A stretch of DNA of 64,000 nt. Origin: Styela clava (taxonomy: Eukaryota > Chordata > Ascidiacea > Stolidobranchia > Styelidae). Both the position numbers and the translations under genes were made by a program. The notes beneath the pieces are model-generated. The model was not told the origin of the DNA and ran no database searches. It was given only the letters and a program-made list of their open reading frames with translations. The stretch covers positions 9,739,001 through 9,803,000 of the forward strand of contig NC_135254.1 in NCBI RefSeq assembly GCF_964204865.1. The letters run 5' to 3'. Shown here piece after piece: positions 1 to 10,772 of this stretch. Each line of letters opens with the position of its first letter. Position 1 is the first letter of the stretch.

Positions 1-2230
1 ATGGAAACAATGAGACTGAGCAGAATACTCGAAATGCGAAGAACCGTCGACGTTGTAATCAAAGTTGGCCGTTGGGAAAAATAAGAGCCATCGAATGGCT
101 ACCTACAGAGTAGGCAGTAGGGAGTGAGAGAGAGTTTTTTTTTGTCCACCATAAAACATATAGCCTACACAAGAAAACATAATTAATTGAAAGCAAAAGG
201 TTTTCGATACAGACTGGGAGCCAACGATGTTGTAAATAAAGCCAGGAAATTGTTAAAGTTCTTTAAATTTTTGCGCAAGATTTCCTCAATCATCTTTTCA
301 ACGATGCCAGAATGCCCAATCTGTTGATACATTCACGTATATTTTGTTTGTTTATTTCTGGCCCAACCCTAAACTAGGTTTGTGATTGTCTGTGTGTGTG
401 TGCTGGTCGGCGTGCTGCGTGCACACTGCACATGATATTTCTTGCGTTTTTAAGGTTTTGCTCGATCTCCAGAATTCTCCATTTTAAATGAGACGCAGTT
501 CTTACCACTTCATGGCAGCTCCTGCCACGAACGAACCGCGGCAGCTCTTGCCATGGTTTTATAGCGCTTTTCAGTAATCAGTATTCACAAATTAATGTAC
601 CAGATTTCAATTGATAATTCGGAATCATATCTACTTAAACCCTAACCCCAAATCCATCAAAACTGTATTCATAAGAAAAACGTTCTAACTTACCCAATAT
701 TCGTCACCATAAGGGACAGCCCTGTCTTTACGGCCCACCTGCCGTGGTTAGGGCAGCAAAATTTTACCTGCCATTGGTTTTCAATTTGCTGCCGCGGTAA
801 CGGCAGCTCGTCATAGGTTTGTGGCAGCTAAATAGTCTGTCGCCATAAGTTTGGCCGCAGCGGCCATGGTATGGAAATACCGCCATGGTTTTGCGGGAAC
901 TGCAGACGCCACAAAATACTTAAAACTGCACTTGTTTTAATTAGTGTAAGTTACGGATTTTTCAAAAGTAAGTATTTATCTATGGAAGGGCGAAAAGGGG
1001 ACTAGGAGTCACACTACGGAGAGGGCATGAGATTCTAAATCCAAGATCTGAAGTTCGGGCAGTTTGGATGAAAAATGAGGGGAAATTAAGTGGGAAGTGT
1101 CCATGCGGCGCTCGTTACTGTGGGTCTACTGTCAGACTGTACTGACTAAGCGTTTTCTTGTCTCTACTGGAAGGGTTGGAAAAGTGGTTCAAACCTAAAA
1201 CTTCAATGGGAATAGATATAATAAATTACAGTATATATATATATAGTATTGATAAATTTTCAATATTATGTGAGAGAGATATTTTTTGGCAATATTCACA
1301 ACCGGACTCTGCATTCCCTGTCATACGGATTACCTTGTATTGCCATATTATTTTGAATGGGAACGGCTTTGCGTTTAGTGAACTTGTGACTGGCTATGGA
1401 CTATATTTCTTTATTACTCACTTATGGTATTTAGACTACTAACTCTGTACCAGTATTTGATTTGGTAATCGTCATAAAATTTTAATATATGTAAATATTT
1501 TGTTGCGATCAATTTCTTTTTCTAATTTTCTTAGTGTATACGCATGCTTAAGTAATTTTTCTTAAGTTTCTTGCATTTTTATTTTATTATATCTATGCCT
1601 AGTCTGTACCTTGCTTTTTTTCGTTTGGTTTCACTTATACTTCGATTATGCCCTAGTTTACACTATCCTGCCATGAGTTTTTTTATTCATTTTCTCAATT
1701 CATTCGGACGGTTGGGCCAACTTACATCATTCACCCAATACAAATGTATTTAAATTCTCACAAATTAATATTTATAACCACCGGATCTTGAAATATTCTC
1801 TACACAGCTACAGCAGCCAATACTATCAATAACACAGCTAATGCTAAGCTCTGGCAGCTACCTTGCAAACAAGAGAGAAATTATTAAATTCAAGGACATG
1901 AAGGTTTAAAAACTAACTACAAAAAATTTACGTTCCACCCCATCTCCAAGAAATGTATTTGTGATAACAAAAACTTTGTCATATGTAAATAAGCCTTCTT
2001 GGATTGAGAATGCAACCTACAGACTGACAGACTTACTTAAAAGTTGCAAACGAAACAAACTTTCCACTTGGTTTAGGAATACAGGAGTTCGATAATACGA
2101 CTCCAAAACTTATAAATAAGTGAAAAAGGCTGACCTCACAGTACTGCGTCTGATGTTTATCTTTTTCAGTGCTGATTTGCTGCCTATTTGGCATATATCA
2201 ACACTTTTGAACGGTTTCTTTAGCCTGCTA
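1..2230. other. Intergenic sequence, no supported gene
   Basis: No open frame here has recognisable protein motifs. The longest (about 1158-1442 on +) starts at TTG, has unusual composition and crosses an AT-rich stretch. The only structure I see is the degenerate palindromic repeat at about 510-915, annotated separately. The last part should hold the promoter and 5' UTR of the first dipeptidase gene. Confidence 0.6.
510..915. repeat. Degenerate short repeat rich in GCCATGG and GGCAGC motifs
   Basis: This stretch is more GC-rich than its surroundings. It contains variants of GCCATGGTTT, GCCGTGGT, GCCATTGGTTTT, GCCATAAG and GGCAGCTC many times at irregular spacing of roughly 20-50 bases. The core GCCATGG is nearly palindromic. 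It looks like a decayed minisatellite or a transposon with internal subrepeats. No coding frame is evident. Confidence 0.45.
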
Positions 2231-2237
2231 ATGGAAT

Positions 2238-2255
2238 ATTTTTTGTCAGTTTCAG
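2238..2255 (+). promoter_or_regulatory. Splice-acceptor-like site before the first dipeptidase gene
   Basis: A T-rich tract ends in TTTCAG at 2255, 37 bases before the ATG at 2293. This suits either the 3' end of an intron in the 5' UTR or a trans-splice acceptor. The third dipeptidase copy has a comparable TTTTTACAG ending at 8458, only 14 bases before its ATG. Confidence 0.4.
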
Positions 2256-2292
2256 AGACTAAGAATTTAAGAATAATACTGGATTAAAAAAA

Positions 2293-3717
2293 ATGGCTCA
2301 TCTTGATAAAATATTTTCCTATATTGACGAACATCAAGAGGTCTATGTCAAGAGATTGGCAGAGACTGTCGCGATACAGAGTGTATCCGCATGGCCAGAA
2401 AAAAGACCAGAAATTACGAAGATGGTGCATTATGTTGCAGATTGGATAAAGAAGATAGGTGGGAATGTAGAGCTTGCTGATGTCGGAATGCAGACCCTAC
2501 CAGATGGAAGTGAAATTCCGCTCCCTCCTATCATATTGGGAAATCTGGGTGCAGATCCAAAGAAGAAGACAGTATGCATCTATGGTCATCTTGATGTTCA
2601 ACCAGCAAAGAAAGATGATGGATGGGACACAGAACCTTTTGTTTTAACAGAAATCAACGGGAAAATGTTTGGCCGAGGTTCCACTGATGACAAAGGGCCT
2701 GTTCTGTGTTGGCTCAATTGCATTGAAGCTTATCAAGCGTTAAAACAAGATATTCCAATCAACATTAAGTTCTGCTTTGAAGGAATGGAGGAATCTGGTT
2801 CGGAAGGTCTTGATGATCTGATATTTTCGAGAAAGGATTCATTTTTCAGTGATGTGGATTATGTCTGTATATCAGATAACTACTGGCTGGGAAAGAACAA
2901 GCCATGCATTACATATGGCTTGCGTGGAATCTGTTACTTTTTCTGCGAGGTACAATGCGCTACAAAAGATCTTCATTCAGGTGTTTTCGGAGGTAGTGTA
3001 CAAGAAGCAATGGCAGATCTCATTGCTATCATGAATTCGTTGGCTGATAAGAATGGAAAGATCCTTATTCCTGGCATAAATGAAGCGGTTGCTCCGGTAA
3101 CAGAAAAAGAGAAGGAGCAATACAAGACCATCGATTTTGATCCAGTGGATTACATAAAAGATCTTGGGGCTGAGAGGCTTCATCACTCAACCAAGGAAGA
3201 AATTCTCATGCACAGATGGAGATTCCCTTCTCTGTCCCTTCACGGCATCGAAGGAGCTTTTGACGGCTCAGGTGCAAAAACCGTGATACCCAGAAAAGTC
3301 ATTGGAAAGTTTTCGATTCGTCTTGTCCCCGATCAATTGCCTGAGCAAATAGAGAAGGATGTTAAGGCTCATGTGAACAAGGTGTTTGCCGAACGTGGTA
3401 GCTCAAACAAGCTCTCTTTAACAATGGGGCATGGCGGAAAACCATGGGTTTCAGATCCGAATCATCCTCATTACGTGGCTGGAAGGAAAGCTGTGAAAAA
3501 AGTTTTTGGCACCGAACCGGATCTTACAAGAGAGGGAGGCAGCATTCCTGTCACTCTTACATTCCAAGAAGCAACTGGAAAAAATGTAATGTTGCTTCCC
3601 GTTGGTGCTTGTGATGATGGTGCTCATTCCCAAAATGAGAAGTTAGATCGCTCTAATTACATCAATGGAGTCAAACTGCTTGCTGCGTATTTCCATGAAG
3701 TATCCCAGCTAGCATAG
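2293..3717 (+). CDS. CNDP2-like: Cytosolic non-specific dipeptidase-like, M20 metallopeptidase (copy 1)
   Basis: A single exon encodes 474 residues; the human CNDP2 family member is about 475. M20 enzymes of this group are cytosolic homodimers with two metal ions. They cleave dipeptides such as Cys-Gly and can form N-lactoyl amino acids by reverse proteolysis. All known active-site positions keep family numbering: metal ligands H99, D132, E167, D195 and H445; catalytic D101 and E166; substrate or partner-subunit residues H228, T330, R343, H380, E414 and S417. Visible motifs are [31 protein letters not shown] and [11 protein letters not shown]. The catalytic lid runs from about residue 205 to 320. 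The start is the ATG after a purine-rich leader; no upstream in-frame homology is visible. Vertebrate CNDP2 genes have many introns, so the uninterrupted frame suggests an old retrocopy. Bases 2561-2815 are nearly identical to copy 3, which points to gene conversion. Confidence 0.95.
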   Translation: MAHLDKIFSYIDEHQEVYVKRLAETVAIQSVSAWPEKRPEITKMVHYVADWIKKIGGNVELADVGMQTLPDGSEIPLPPIILGNLGADPKKKTVCIYGHLDVQPAKKDDGWDTEPFVLTEINGKMFGRGSTDDKGPVLCWLNCIEAYQALKQDIPINIKFCFEGMEESGSEGLDDLIFSRKDSFFSDVDYVCISDNYWLGKNKPCITYGLRGICYFFCEVQCATKDLHSGVFGGSVQEAMADLIAIMNSLADKNGKILIPGINEAVAPVTEKEKEQYKTIDFDPVDYIKDLGAERLHHSTKEEILMHRWRFPSLSLHGIEGAFDGSGAKTVIPRKVIGKFSIRLVPDQLPEQIEKDVKAHVNKVFAERGSSNKLSLTMGHGGKPWVSDPNHPHYVAGRKAVKKVFGTEPDLTREGGSIPVTLTFQEATGKNVMLLPVGACDDGAHSQNEKLDRSNYINGVKLLAAYFHEVSQLA

Positions 3718-5680
3718 ATTCATGCTATGAACCATATTCACCCACTCACCTATATGCCTATGAATCCATCATAAATGCAATTCTACGTATTTACTTTTTC
3801 ATTAATTCATTGCCTAAGATTTATGCAGAATATGAAGCATAATTTTCATCTTCTTCATTCCGTCGTTTGTCATTGTTTTGATCTATGTATGTTTGATTTT
3901 GCCTTCAGTGTTTTATGTCTAATAATACAGTTTGTTACTGATTGAAATTATTTACCAAGTTCAAAGAACAGATGTTTTTTCATATTACTTTCCCACTAAT
4001 TCAGCCATTTGCCCCCAGAAAAACATCCCATGATCATGCTTGAGTTCTAGCTGATACAAACTGATTATCATCAGATTATTATATACATATAATCAATTCT
4101 TCAAAGATAAAAAATTGTTATTTAGTTAGATGTCAGACCAATATGAACTTTATTGCAGGTTTTCTCAAGTTGATTTGAAAATAGGCTGAGCACTTACATA
4201 AGAGTCAAAAATCAATTTTAGTTTGTTTCCTTGTTAAATGGCCTGTAATCTAAATGAGCTGTCTATTGCGGATATATCTAAGCCTGCATAAGGACATGAA
4301 CTTGATCGGGCTTGTAGTATTTGGTTTGGAGCAGTAGTAAAGATTGTTGTACAGAATTGGAGTTGAAAATATGAATTGAATGCTGTGAACTTGCAATTTT
4401 TCATCTTGTTAAACTTCTCTGAAGTTTCTGATCGACATTTTTATATTACTGTATTCTTTTGACTTTGGTTTCTACCAAAAACTTTGTAAATTTTGTTATT
4501 ACTTATATTTGAGTAAAAATTTATATATTTGGTGCAGCATTACTGCATATTACTATGTGATAACAGATTAATATTTTTGAATTTTCATGAGTTCATTTCC
4601 CGTTCCATCTTCCAATACTGTTGAACTGAAACACTCTCGAAAGGATTCATTTGACTTCCTGACATATGTTTAATTTTGATCCACTCATATGAAAGTCTTT
4701 ATTAATATTATATGTTTACAATATTTCAAATCTAAAAAAAACAATAGATAATTCTAAATATAGCTGTATTGAGCTTTTCGATTTTATTTCTATATTACAG
4801 GCTAATTTGCCATGTATTTCGTTATGATTGACTCGTTTAATTAGTGTGCAAGTAGAATTACTTATAGATAATGTTCAATTTCTTTTTGATTAGTTATATT
4901 TAGTTTTATATTAGTGATGGTTTGTTAGTGACCAAACTATTAAATGAAAAAGAAGTTCCAACATGGTGTGATTTTGTTTGATATTCCAGAAATGGAAGGT
5001 CTTGAAAAAGAATACAAGAATGGCTAATGGAAGTGAATATTAATAACTGAGGGCGTAAGGAATTTGATTCTAGTCTATTTCAAATCTGAAAGTCTTTCAG
5101 AATTTAGGAGATGGAAGTGCACACACAATTGCATGGTGTTGTTTCATGGATACTTATTTACCAAGCCATCAAATTTCTATTATTTCGTTCAATCACTAAT
5201 ATTCAAACACGTCATAAAAATGTTCTATGTTTGTTTTCGTCAAAGAGCTCATTGCTTGACCTAGCTGAAGCATAGTGTGCTGAGGTAGGTAATGTAAAAT
5301 AAAGTTGTAGATTTTTGATAGATCATCAATTGGAAATTATGACATGTGTAATATTTTTTTTAAATGTTTTCTTTCACATATATATTTTAACTAATTTAGT
5401 GGTTTTGTCCACTTTCAGAATATGGACAAATTTGTGACATTTCACGATAATGTTATTTGATATTCATCACAAAAATTTTATAGTGTTTTTTAAATGTTTA
5501 AAATTCAGAGCATTCATATATCACTTTGTATAGCATTGCGCAATATAATGAATGACAAGGGTATGCTTCTATGAAAATCTGGAACCCAAGTTAGTAATAC
5601 ATGTAGAACAGGAGAATTCATCTGTAATTGAATTGCTTTTTATATTTTCTCATAAAAGTGTTCAAAAAATGTCCACCAGT
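3718..5680. other. Intergenic spacer between dipeptidase copies 1 and 2
   Basis: AT-rich sequence of about 2 kb. It should include the 3' UTR of the first dipeptidase gene in its first few hundred bases. I see no gene, transposon terminus or strong repeat. Short open frames (for example 5064-5264) lack motifs. Confidence 0.55.
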
Positions 5681-7079
5681 ATGTCACATCTGAAAGATAT
5701 TTTTTCCTACATCGGCAAGATGTGTATGTTAAACGACTAGCTGATGCAGTAGCCATAAAGAGTGTATCTGCGTTTTCGGACATGAGATCGTAAGTATGTA
5801 GAATGATAAACTATATTGCTGACTGGATAAAAGATTTAGGTAGAAATGTCGAGATTTGTGATGTGGGAATGCAAACATTGAATGATGGGACCTCGATTTT
5901 ATTACCTCCTGTGATTCTAGGAAAGATGGGTTCTGATCCCAATAAAAAAACTATTTGTGTGTATGGTCATCTTGATGTACAACCAGCAAAAAAAGAGGAT
6001 GGATGAGACACTGAACCATTTCAGCTTACTGAGATGGATGGGAAGTTGGTTGGTAGGGGTGCTAGTGATGACAAAGGCCTAGTTTTGTGTTGGTTAAATT
6101 GTATTGAAACTTATCATGAGTCGAAATGCCGGTGAATGTTCGATTTCGTTTTTAAGGGATGGAAGGGTCTGGTTCTATAGGACTTGACAAATAAATTGAA
6201 TCGCGAAAAGAATTATTCTTCAAGGATGTTGATTATATATGTATCTCTATTCTCTGATAACTATTGATTCGGAAAGGAAAAGCCTTGCATTACTTATGGC
6301 CTGGGAGGTTTGCTATAATACTCCGCTTGTGAAATTCAATGTTCAAGCAAAGATCTTCATTCTGGAATATATGGAGGAAGTGCATGAAGCAATGACAGAT
6401 TTGATAGCCATTATGGATTCACTCACAGACTCAAATGGCTCCATTTTAATATCTGGTGTAAATGACTCTGTTGCCAAAGTAACAGATGATGAGAAATGCT
6501 ATTGATTTTGATGCAACACTTTTTAATAAAGAAATGGCCCTAATAAACTACTTCATGATACAAATGAGGACATTTTAATGCACAGATGGCGTTACCCTTC
6601 TTTATCCGTGTATGGTATTGAAGGTGCATTTGATGGATCAGGAGCCAAAACTGTAATACCAATAAAAGTAACTGGGAAATTTTCAATTAGATTAGTTCCT
6701 GATCAAGATATTGATCAAGTTGAGGTGGCTGTTACACATCATATTAAAAGTGTGATGCAAAATCGTAAGAGTCCAAACATATTCAACATCTACATTTTGG
6801 AACGTGGGAAACCTTGGATTGCAGATCCGAATCATCTTCATTTTATTGCTGGAAGAAATGCAGTAAAAAGAATTTATGGAATTGAACCAGATTTAACAAG
6901 AGAAGTTGTGAGTATCCCTGTGACACTGACTTTGCAAGAAATCACAGGGAAAAATACAATGCTCCTTCCAATAGGGGCATGTGATGATGACGCTCAATGA
7001 AAAATTAGATAAAATGAATTATATAAATGGTACAAAACTAATTGCGGCATATTTTCATGAGGATTCTTTATTACAGTAA
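5681..7079 (+). pseudogene. CNDP2-like pseudogene: Decayed CNDP2-like dipeptidase copy (copy 2)
   Basis: Homology to copies 1 and 3 is collinear from MSHLKDIFSYIGK at 5681 to an ending like YFHEDSLLQ and a TAA at 7077-7079, without introns. It cannot encode the enzyme. An early deletion shifts the frame after the first dozen codons. The conserved GWDTEPF has TGG changed to TGA at 6004-6006. Frameshifts follow near 6120-6130, 6190-6260, 6300-6345 and 6495-6545, and a deletion near 6998 removes part of the C-terminal AHSQNEK motif. Motifs still readable include [44 protein letters not shown] and EPDLTRE. Codon use is more AT-rich than in the intact copies. Lying between two intact copies in the same orientation, it is a dead tandem duplicate. 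A separate in-frame ATG at 5669 would add four residues. Confidence 0.93.
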
Positions 7080-7930
7080 TAATATGGAATGTAATATTGG
7101 CCACATTGCAATGCTGTCTATTTAACTCTAGTTAATGTATAACTTAGCTTTTTAAAATGTGTAAATTTTGCGCAAATATTGACAGTTAGACCATGTACTA
7201 GTTACTGCGGTATGTACAATGAAAATGTTTTGCTGACGGTGTATGATGCTGATGTGTATCTAAATTGAATTGCTTAGTAAACAATCTTTTTAGTTTTTTA
7301 AGTCATAAGCCATTCTGCTGAAATAACAATTATTTATTGCGGTATCGATTATGGCTGCGTTTGCGCAAACAATAGCCTTTGGCATTTTGCAACTTGTCTT
7401 ATGACAAATTGCATGTGATATGTTGTAATACATAACGCAACATTGTTTTTTGTTCATTTATGCACAAATATGAATTTTATCATGTGATTCAGAAATTTTT
7501 AGAAACATCAAAGCATTTTTTTTTTTAAATAACTTATGTCTACTCATTTCTGGCCTAAACTTTGCATATGAAGAGATGCAATTGCAATATACTCATCTTT
7601 GGTTGTTCAGTCACCTAAATACTGCGAAAAACCTTTTTCTTTATTATTGAATTCTTTTCCATTTAGTTGTTAGTCATACTGTCTGATGTCAAACCGCTAT
7701 CTACCAGTATCTCTATCGCATTGATCTATTTTAGCATCGATATTTTCTAAAACCTATCATTAAATTTGGCTTACATTAGTTAGAAGCCATCATTATAGTA
7801 GAGACAAAATAGCACTTTGTAATATGTAGTACACAAGTCTAGTACATGCTATATACTGATATATTTGTTCAAATTCTTTGAATGAACTATAAATAAATCA
7901 TTCTGATCACTTTGCTGGTTTAATGCGCTG
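7080..7930. other. Intergenic spacer, no gene seen
   Basis: AT-rich sequence between the dipeptidase pseudogene and the hAT-type element at 7939. No open frame carries recognisable motifs and I see no repeat structure. Confidence 0.5.
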
Positions 7931-7938
7931 CTTTAAGG

Positions 7939-8328
7939 CAGTGGTCGTCAAACTTTTTGAGACGCGACCCCATTTCAAAAATTATGACGTATGATAAGCT
8001 TGTGACGCCTAGGTATGGCAAAGAAAAAAATATTTCAAACCACTAAAATCTAATCACAGTAAAATCTCATTCCCAGAAACTCTATCACACGCTTTAGATT
8101 TCGTGTTACAATTTAATTATTGCCGTCACACAATAGCCTTATTATAAAAGATATCACTGTAATGCAGAATACCCAAACTTGCTATGTAGTGCTAGTCAGC
8201 TCAGTGTAAAATGCACGCAATAGAATAAGGAAAAATATAACAAGAATACAACGCCGGACACTCGGCGACCTCCGAAATATTCAAGGCGACCCAACTTGGA
8301 GTCGCGACCCACACTTTGGTGACCACTG
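7939..8328. mobile_element. Non-autonomous hAT-type element (390 bp)
   Basis: The left end reads CAGTGGTCGTCAAACTTTTT. The reverse complement of the right end reads CAGTGGTCACCAAAGTGTG. The terminal inverted repeats share CAGTGGTC-CAAA, a hAT-type terminus. The element is flanked by a perfect 8-base target-site duplication, CTTTAAGG, at 7931-7938 and 8329-8336; 8 bases is the hAT hallmark. There is no coding capacity. It sits 145 bases upstream of the start codon of dipeptidase copy 3, so it lies in or near that promoter. Confidence 0.9.
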
Positions 8329-8472
8329 CTTTAAGGTATCAAGGCTGTTTAAGTAAAAAAAGTATAAACAATTTATGCCAAATTAAGATGAAAATCTTAA
8401 GATATTATTACAATATTTTCTATCTCTTCTTTCATTTAAAGTCTTAATATTTTTACAGCTATTATTTCAATC

Positions 8473-9894
8473 ATGTCATATCTAGATAATATATTTTCGC
8501 ACATTGACAAAAACCAAGATCTGTATGTCAAACGTTTAGCTGATGCTGTAGCTATAAAAAGTGTATCAACATGGCCTGAAACACGAACGGAAGTTGTCAA
8601 AATGATAGAAGTAGTTGCTGAACAGATTAAAAAATTAGGAGGAAATGCAGAGCTTGTTGACATAGGGATGCAAACTTTGCCTGATGGTTCCAAAATTCCT
8701 TTGCCTCCAGTTTTATTGGGAAATCTTGGGAGTGACCCTAAGAAGAAGACAGTATGCATCTATGGTCATCTTGATGTTCAACCAGCAAAGAAAGATGATG
8801 GATGGGACACAGAACCTTTTGTTTTAACAGAAATCGACGGAAAGATGTTTGGCCGAGGTTCCACTGATGACAAAGGGCCTGTTCTGTGTTGGCTCAATTG
8901 CATTGAAGCTTATCAAGGATTGAAACAAGATATTCCAATCAACATTAAATTCTGCTTTGAAGGAATGGAGGAATCTGGATCGGAAGGTCTTGATGAGTTA
9001 ATAGAATCACAAAAAAATATCTTCTTCAAAGATGTAGATTATATTTGCATCTCTGATAATTACTGGCTTGGAAAAAAGAAGCCATGCATCACATACGGCT
9101 TGAGAGGTTGTTGTTACTTTGCATGTGAGGTGGCATGTGCGAAGAAGGATCTCCATTCTGGTGTTTTTGGTGGAAGCGTACAAGAAGCCATGGCTGATCT
9201 CATTGCAATAATGGATTCTCTCACTGACTCACAGGGAAATATTTTGATACCTGGAATTAATGAACAGGTAGCCCCTGTCACAGAAGCTGAACGACGGCTT
9301 TATCAGACTATAGATTTCGATCCTGATGTCTATCGCAGAGACATTGGTACAGAAAAGCTTCGGTTTACAAACAAAGAAGATATTCTTATGAAAAGATGGA
9401 GGTATCCATCACTATCTTTACATGGGATAGAAGGTGCGTTTGATGGTGCTGGTGCGAAAACTGTGATACCAAGAAAAGTTATTGGGAAATTTTCAGTTCG
9501 AATCGTGCCAAATCAAACACAGGAACAAGTTGAGAAAGATGTTATTAAGTATGTTAAACAGGTATTTGCGGAACGAAACAGCTCAAACAAGCTCAATGCA
9601 TATATGATACATGGAGGAAAACATTGGCTGGCTGATGTTGACCATCCACAATATATAGCAGGCAGGAAAGCCGTGAAAAGAGTTTTTGGAACCGAACCAG
9701 ATCTAACGCGAGATGGATGTAGTATTCCCGTTACCTTGACATTTCAAGAACAAACGGGAAAAAATGTCATGCTATTGCCCATTGGTGCATGTGATGATGG
9801 AGCACACTCACAGAATGAAAAACTTGATAGATTGAATTATATAAACGGAACGAAGTTGGTTGCAGCTTACTTCCACGAAGTTGGAATGATATGA
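8473..9894 (+). CDS. CNDP2-like: Cytosolic non-specific dipeptidase-like, M20 metallopeptidase (copy 3)
   Basis: One exon encodes 473 residues with the same layout as copy 1. The metal ligands (H99, D132, E167, D195, H445), catalytic D101/E166 and H228, T330, R343, H380 and S417 are all kept, so the fold and a hydrolytic two-metal centre are expected. Two residues in the substrate pocket differ: the conserved REGGSIP loop reads RDGCSIP here (E414D and G416C, codons 9712-9714 and 9718-9720), which could change specificity. Codon use is more AT-rich than copy 1, except for a tract at about 8741-8995 that is almost identical to copy 1. The start ATG lies 14 bases after an acceptor-like TTTTTACAG. 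A hAT-type element ends 144 bases upstream. The role is expected to be cytosolic dipeptide hydrolysis or amino-acid conjugate metabolism. Confidence 0.94.
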   Translation: MSYLDNIFSHIDKNQDLYVKRLADAVAIKSVSTWPETRTEVVKMIEVVAEQIKKLGGNAELVDIGMQTLPDGSKIPLPPVLLGNLGSDPKKKTVCIYGHLDVQPAKKDDGWDTEPFVLTEIDGKMFGRGSTDDKGPVLCWLNCIEAYQGLKQDIPINIKFCFEGMEESGSEGLDELIESQKNIFFKDVDYICISDNYWLGKKKPCITYGLRGCCYFACEVACAKKDLHSGVFGGSVQEAMADLIAIMDSLTDSQGNILIPGINEQVAPVTEAERRLYQTIDFDPDVYRRDIGTEKLRFTNKEDILMKRWRYPSLSLHGIEGAFDGAGAKTVIPRKVIGKFSVRIVPNQTQEQVEKDVIKYVKQVFAERNSSNKLNAYMIHGGKHWLADVDHPQYIAGRKAVKRVFGTEPDLTRDGCSIPVTLTFQEQTGKNVMLLPIGACDDGAHSQNEKLDRLNYINGTKLVAAYFHEVGMI

Positions 9895-10772
9895 GTGTTT
9901 GTTGATAAATACTCTACAAAACTACATCAATCTAATTATTCACCAGCAGACAGCGAACAATAAAAATGATCTTTCCTATGCAAATCAATTTTGTGTAATG
10001 CTGTTTACATCCTCAATATTTTTGTAGAAATTCTGCATTAACTGTCAGTAATTAGTATAATTTTTGTGCAATATTTTACCTAAAATATGTCAAAAATGAA
10101 TTTTCTTCCTAAATATATTTAATCCTCTCATTTCACCTTTATAAATATGTCATCGGATTTTAAATGTGTTGAACACAATTCAAATTTTTTGAGATCGAAT
10201 CGTAAAAAGCAATACTAATTAATAGAATGTAGTTATTATTTGACATTATAACTTGTTTCTTTGCATTTCACATTTTCACAAATGTCATAAAAATTTTGAA
10301 TTGTAATTGTCTCACAAATTTATGCATCTGACTTTCCAGAATTTGAGTCAAATCATATTTCAGATGTAAGGTTTATTCAAAATTACAAACAAGCAATAGA
10401 TAAAATGAAGACTTGTGACCCCGATCATTCACGTGGAACTAACTTGCTGTAACGAGCGTGGGTGCAAGTGAAATTCTTTAGCATATATTAGTGTTACTGT
10501 TGCCCAACCCTAGTGTTAGTTATTTTTAAAATAAAGAGCTTCAATATTTCTGTCTTGCTTTAAAAACTATTATCAGTGGACGAGTACATATATTACAGAA
10601 ATTGTTTTTTAAAAATACAATGGAAATGATGCAGAGTTTCTTTCAATAATTATTTTCATCCCAAGAAGTTATACTGTAACAATTTAATTATCCATATTTT
10701 CATCTTCAGGCTATTAAAGAGAGATCAAAACTGTTAAATTTAAATCTTCTAAATAACATTTAAATAGTTATT
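9895..10772. other. Spacer with the 5' flank of BAAT-like gene A
   Basis: The first part should be the 3' UTR of dipeptidase copy 3. From about 10490 the sequence (starting TTGCCCAACCCTAG) is homologous to the flank upstream of gene B at 15128 onward. Bases 10531-10642 are inverted relative to gene B. A TCTTCAG acceptor-like site ends at 10710, 62 bases before the ATG. Confidence 0.6.

Noticed and set aside
1158-1442. Open frame of 94 residues near the left end
   Set aside because: Begins at TTG, runs through AT-rich sequence and has no motif or codon bias suggesting a gene.
2977-3186. Antisense open frames within the dipeptidase genes (also 3451-3633 and 8436-8759)
   Set aside because: Mirror frames of strongly conserved coding sequence; no independent support.
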